64,000 nucleotides of DNA from Sipunculus nudus. Lineage: Eukaryota; Annelida; Sipuncula; Golfingiida; Sipunculidae. The DNA is taken from contig CM049315.1 in the NCBI GenBank assembly GCA_026874595.1, forward strand, positions 64,293,389 to 64,357,388. The letters run 5' to 3'. Under the pieces are notes generated by a model. The model was not told the DNA's origin. It made no database searches and worked only from the letters and a program-made list of their open reading frames with translations. This document shows positions 60,601-64,000 of this stretch, one piece after another. Position numbers and translations under genes: made by a program. The number at the start of each line of letters is the position of its first letter. The stretch's first letter is position 1.

Positions 60601-62395
60601 TATTATGGTCAAGAAACGGTGTACAGCTCAATTGCTTGTAGAGAGCTGATTTTATAGCCTGACATTGATATAAGTACATTCACAATCCTGCAGAGATGGT
60701 AAATTTTTTATAGTGTTTATAGTGTTATAATGGCCACTTGGAGTTTGATTTGAATGTGTATACTATTTTGGTAATTAGGCTTGCAGTATTAGATCATTAT
60801 AAGGTTTGTAATATTTGGTTAATCAGACCTAATCTAACTGCTGTATGAAAGGTGTAACAGGCAAGTATTCTTTACAGTTTAAGCAGTGACTCATGATTTC
60901 TGATGCATTTCAAATGAATAACAACATGATGCTGTCAGTGATTCGAACTTTTGTTTCTTAATAAAAAACTTTGATTTATGTTAATTATTATATATAATTA
61001 TACACAATTATATATACATGTGATATATATTTATCAAAATTTCAATAAATTATTATTTAACTAAATATTACCGTATTAAACTAAATGGAGATCTCTGGAT
61101 GGTGAAGTAAAAAATGTTGATTCATATATCATATTATATATAACAATATATATTTAATAGATACATATATAATATAATAAAAATTTTAATCAGTTTTCAG
61201 TATTAAACTAAATGTTATAAAGTTAAGTTTAATAAAGATCTCTTGATTGTGAAGTAAACCTAATTTTACTACTATATGAACATTGTAACAGGCAAGCATT
61301 CTTTACAATTTATATGGATTACAAACACATGATTAACGTTGAATGATAAGTGAATAGCAACAAGATTATTTTGTTCCCTGGAATTTTATTATTAAATCAG
61401 ATAAAAATATTTTAATTAATATATATTTCTTTATGTTTACTAATGCATATCAATAAACAAAGAGAAATGTCCTAAAATGCAGAAGAAAACACATTCTGCA
61501 TAATATATATTATACATTTAAAGGATTTGTACTTAAGAGCTTAAATTCATATTAATTTTATACAGAGTTAAAGCTTACTTTGACATTTACCTTGGGAGCT
61601 GCGTCTTCTCAGGCTGGAACTGGTTTGTAGTAATCTCGTATGGTTTCGTCATTCTCAGAGAAACTGTGAAGTGTGTGGACTAAGGGGTTGCACCAGATTA
61701 TAAGCTTCTTTTGAGCAACTAATCATATACTCCCAGGTGGCCTTTGAGTAATTATTATAATGGGTTTAATAATACAAAGCCTGCCGGATCAGACTTTAAA
61801 AGCAAGTTTGGTTGTGATGACCCACGTACCCTTTGTCAAAACACGGACCTGGGACATGATTCCACAGCCAGGTCTTCCCTTTGTACAAACACCAATCAAC
61901 ATGAAAGGTGATAGTTTGACCTTTGACCACTACCATTCAGTTTTATTCAGACCGTGTCGGAGGGAAAATGGTGATCAGTTGATAATTAGTGAGTGAGTAG
62001 TAATTAACAGTGGAGCATCTGAAGCACCTGGTAGGGCAAGGCATTCTCTAAACATTGCTTCAGGTGATATTTCAAGACTCATTTAATTGATATTGTTATA
62101 AACATGCAAAAGTAAATTTTTTCCTTTTTTAGCTGACTGCAGAATTTATTTTTACTCATATATATCCATACATGTAACTATACCAATATTCAGAATTATT
62201 GAAATTATGTATGATATTGTTCTGGCAGTATAGAACCGTGCCTTCAAACGGCCCATGCAGAAGCACAATCTCTCTCGCTCTCTCTCTCTGTCTCTCTCAC
62301 ACACATAATAAATATAACAGTGTATAAAAATAATGATTATAATATATTATGATAATCCATATCACTTGAACGTATAAAATATGCCCAGGATTTTT
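60601..62395. other. AT-rich intron, no exon found
   Basis: Very AT-rich with TA-rich stretches (about 60985-61200) and a (CT)n/(CA)n microsatellite at 62270-62305. Two blocks with ATGAAnRTGTAACAGGCAAG and GATCTCT.GATNGTGAAGTAA recur (60843 and 61276; 61089 and 61236), hinting at a diverged tandem unit. The SLC6 exon for TM8 was not found here. Confidence 0.5.
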
Positions 62396-62396
62396 T

Positions 62397-62819
62397 AGCA
62401 AACCTGTGAGCTTATGTGATGGCACGGCGGCGTCCGTCCACTGTCCAAGGTTGGCTGTCCGCTGTCCATGGCTGTAAGTTAGAAACCGTCCATGGTAGCA
62501 GCTCCAAATTACATGTAAGAATTAATTACATATAAAACTTGGTGCCCTGGAGCTTATTATTGGGTATCTGAGTTAATTTAGATTTTATAGAGAAAAAGCT
62601 TAAAAACCTTTAAAAATCTTCTTCTCTGAAACTGTCCAGCCAAATTGTCCAATATTTCACAGAAATGTTTCCTGGAACAATCTCTCTCAAGTTCGTTCGA
62701 ATTGTTCCAGTTCGGTGACTTTTGACTGAGTCACAGGAAGATGAACTTAGTCCTTTGCATGCTAAAATTACAATCTAGGAAATGGCTGGAGCTATCATCA
62801 TCAAATTTTATGTTAATAT
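62397..62819 (+). repeat. Family B 5' part, interrupted by a retroelement
   Basis: AGCAAACCTGTGAGCTTATG with GTCCGTCCACTGTCC, then the B body up to TCAAATTTTATGTTAATATT, where unrelated sequence (GGACGGGGGACAGAAG) starts. Confidence 0.65.
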
Positions 62820-63041
62820 TGGACGGGGGACAGAAGCATATGGCGTCCCGAGGTGGGAAGACGTAGCAAAAGTTGACGGACGATGGAGGACGACCAGGAC
62901 GACATTGGACTGACGCCGCTGCTAGATAAGAAGTTACGAACTAACAGAAGCCGCTTACATGAGTAGAATTGAATTTCTCAGACTTTTCTAGGTAGCAGAG
63001 CGTGTAAAAGTTACAACCGCGGGAAGTTTAAAAATCTCAAA
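62820..63041 (+). other. Retroelement leader upstream of the Gag-like frame
   Basis: GC-richer than its surroundings, beginning GGACGGGGGACAGAAGC at the break in family B. An LTR end or primer site could not be identified with confidence. Confidence 0.4.
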
Positions 63042-63517
63042 ATGGTGGCGTCTGGGTACAAAAACCCGCCTGTGTTGGAAGCGAACGGAGATTATGAAAT
63101 GTGGAAAAGTGAAATTGAGATATGGAAATTAGTGACAGATTTAGAAAAGAAAAAGCAAGTGCTAGCAGTGACACTTTGTTTAAAAGGACAGGCGAGAGCT
63201 AAAGCCTTGGAGTTAAAAGTGGAAGAACTTAACACAGATTCTGGACTGTCAGTACTCATGAGTCACTTGGATTCCGTGTTCAAGAAAGACGTGGTTGATA
63301 TCGCTTACAGTGCGTATTCGGACTTTGATGGATATCATAGACAGGAGGAAAATATGGCTGATTTTATTATTGAGTATTAGAGACGGTACAATTTGTGTAA
63401 GAAACATTCCATGGAATTACCAGAAGCAGTTCTAGCATTTAAATTGTTAGATAGTGCTGGTTTGACACAGAAGGAAAAACAACTGGCCTTGACAGCAGCA
63501 TCAGATTTGACATTTTT
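63042..63517 (+). pseudogene. LTR-retrotransposon Gag-like gene, interrupted
   Basis: The capsid-type polyprotein of a retrotransposon, not a host enzyme. The frame from the ATG at 63042 reads PPVLEANGDYEMWKSEIEIW, a KKKQVLAVTLCLKGQARAKA block and an LDSVFKKDVVD block, the pattern of Gag proteins in copia-like and related invertebrate elements. A TAG at 63378-63380 stops it after 112 codons. The same frame then continues with MELPEAVLAFKLLDSAGLTQ and KEKQLALTAASDL until a family B copy enters at 63518. About 200 bp of unrelated leader (62820-63041) precede the ATG. No zinc knuckle or pol is in the window. The clade is not settled. Confidence 0.72.
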
Positions 63518-64000
63518 AGCGAACCTGTGAGCTTATGCAATGGTGTGGCGTAGTCTGTCGTCCGTCGTCTGTACGTTAACCCATACTATCTTGAAAACGG
63601 CAAGAATTAGCATCACAAAATTTTATGCATAAAATTAGTCATCTAAAAAACTCTATCGGATTTTGCTTATCTTTTGGCTAACATCATTTTCTTAGATTTT
63701 ATAGGGAAAAAGCTAAAAAAGCTTAAAAAATCTTCTTCTCCGAATCTGTTCAGCCAAATTGTCTAGTATTATAAAGAAATGATTCCTTGAACAATCTCTC
63801 TCAAGTTTGTTCGAATGGTTTAAGTTTGGTGAATTTTGGCCAAGTTACAGGAAGTTGAACTTAGTCATCTGTATAAAAAAGCATACTAAAATTACAATCT
63901 CAGAAATGGCTTGAGCTATCATCACCAAATTTTATGCCAATGTTGGTCACATGAGTCATATCTGAAATTGAGGTATTTGTGGCGCCACCTGCATAGGCCT
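63518..64000 (+). repeat. Family B 5' part inserted in the Gag-like gene
   Basis: AGCGAACCTGTGAGCTTATG with GTCTGTCGTCCGTCGTC enters in the T run after GACATTT of the Gag frame and continues to the window end, with GTGGCGCCACCTGCA at 63980. It matches 62397-62819 block for block. Confidence 0.78.

Noticed and set aside
61563-61683. Open frame reading VKAYFDIYLGSCVFSGWNW and ending at a stop, considered as an SLC6 3' exon
   Set aside because: The phase after the TM7 exon needs two leading bases and a PGLAF-type TM8 sequence. This frame has no similarity to TM8 or to any later SLC6 helix, and the acceptor context is weak.
7752-64000. Autonomous Helitron/Helentron gene (Rep-helicase)
   Set aside because: No frame in the window shows Rep HUH motifs or helicase motifs; all copies seen are non-coding.

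Overview
This looks like intronic and genic DNA of an animal, most probably a bivalve mollusc. The window is AT-rich. It has a spliced metazoan neurotransmitter-transporter gene, no bacterial-type gene packing, and a very high load of short repeat families carrying GTCC/GTCY microsatellites near one end, a type of element well known from bivalves (pearl-like and Helentron-associated elements). The species cannot be named from the sequence alone.

The only host gene I can support is a solute carrier 6 (SLC6) Na+/Cl--dependent transporter on the + strand. Six exons (3877-4008, 21110-21452, 22561-22693, 23737-23871, 58368-58471, 58915-59039) join in frame across GT-AG introns and give about 324 residues, from TM2 through TM7. 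The exon(s) for the N-terminus and TM1 lie before the window, and TM8-TM12 lie after it. The best match is the GABA/taurine/creatine branch. Almost everything else in the window is intron: 17.1 kb between the TM2 and TM3 exons and 34.5 kb between the TM5 and TM6 exons.

The introns are nested transposable elements. Several families (here called A1/A2, B, G and H) differ in sequence but share one plan: a 5' end with a hairpin or inverted motif, a GTCC-rich microsatellite, internal tandem monomers, a short 3' copy of the 5' motif in inverse orientation set back from the end, and a terminal palindrome followed by a T-rich end. That is the layout of Helentron-type (Helitron2) non-autonomous elements. 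No Rep/helicase gene is present. Nested insertions (for example A1 inside B at 53371-55875) confirm the ends.

The middle of the 34.5-kb intron holds an 8.3-kb hAT DNA transposon (39808-48116). It has a 17-bp perfect terminal inverted repeat, a 5-bp target duplication and a decayed ZNF862-like transposase on the - strand. A 2.56-kb internally deleted Ty3/Gypsy-type LTR element (44355-46912, - strand) is inserted in it, with 183-bp LTRs, a 5-bp target duplication, a polypurine tract and a decayed RNase H-integrase region. Other mobile DNA includes a 1.79-kb element with 26-bp imperfect inverted ends (29820-31608), a probable solo LTR (56143-56837) and an interrupted LTR-retrotransposon Gag gene near the right end (63042-63517). 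Mini- and microsatellites (55-bp, 46-bp, 21-bp and about 160-bp units) and several long perfect palindromes complete the picture.
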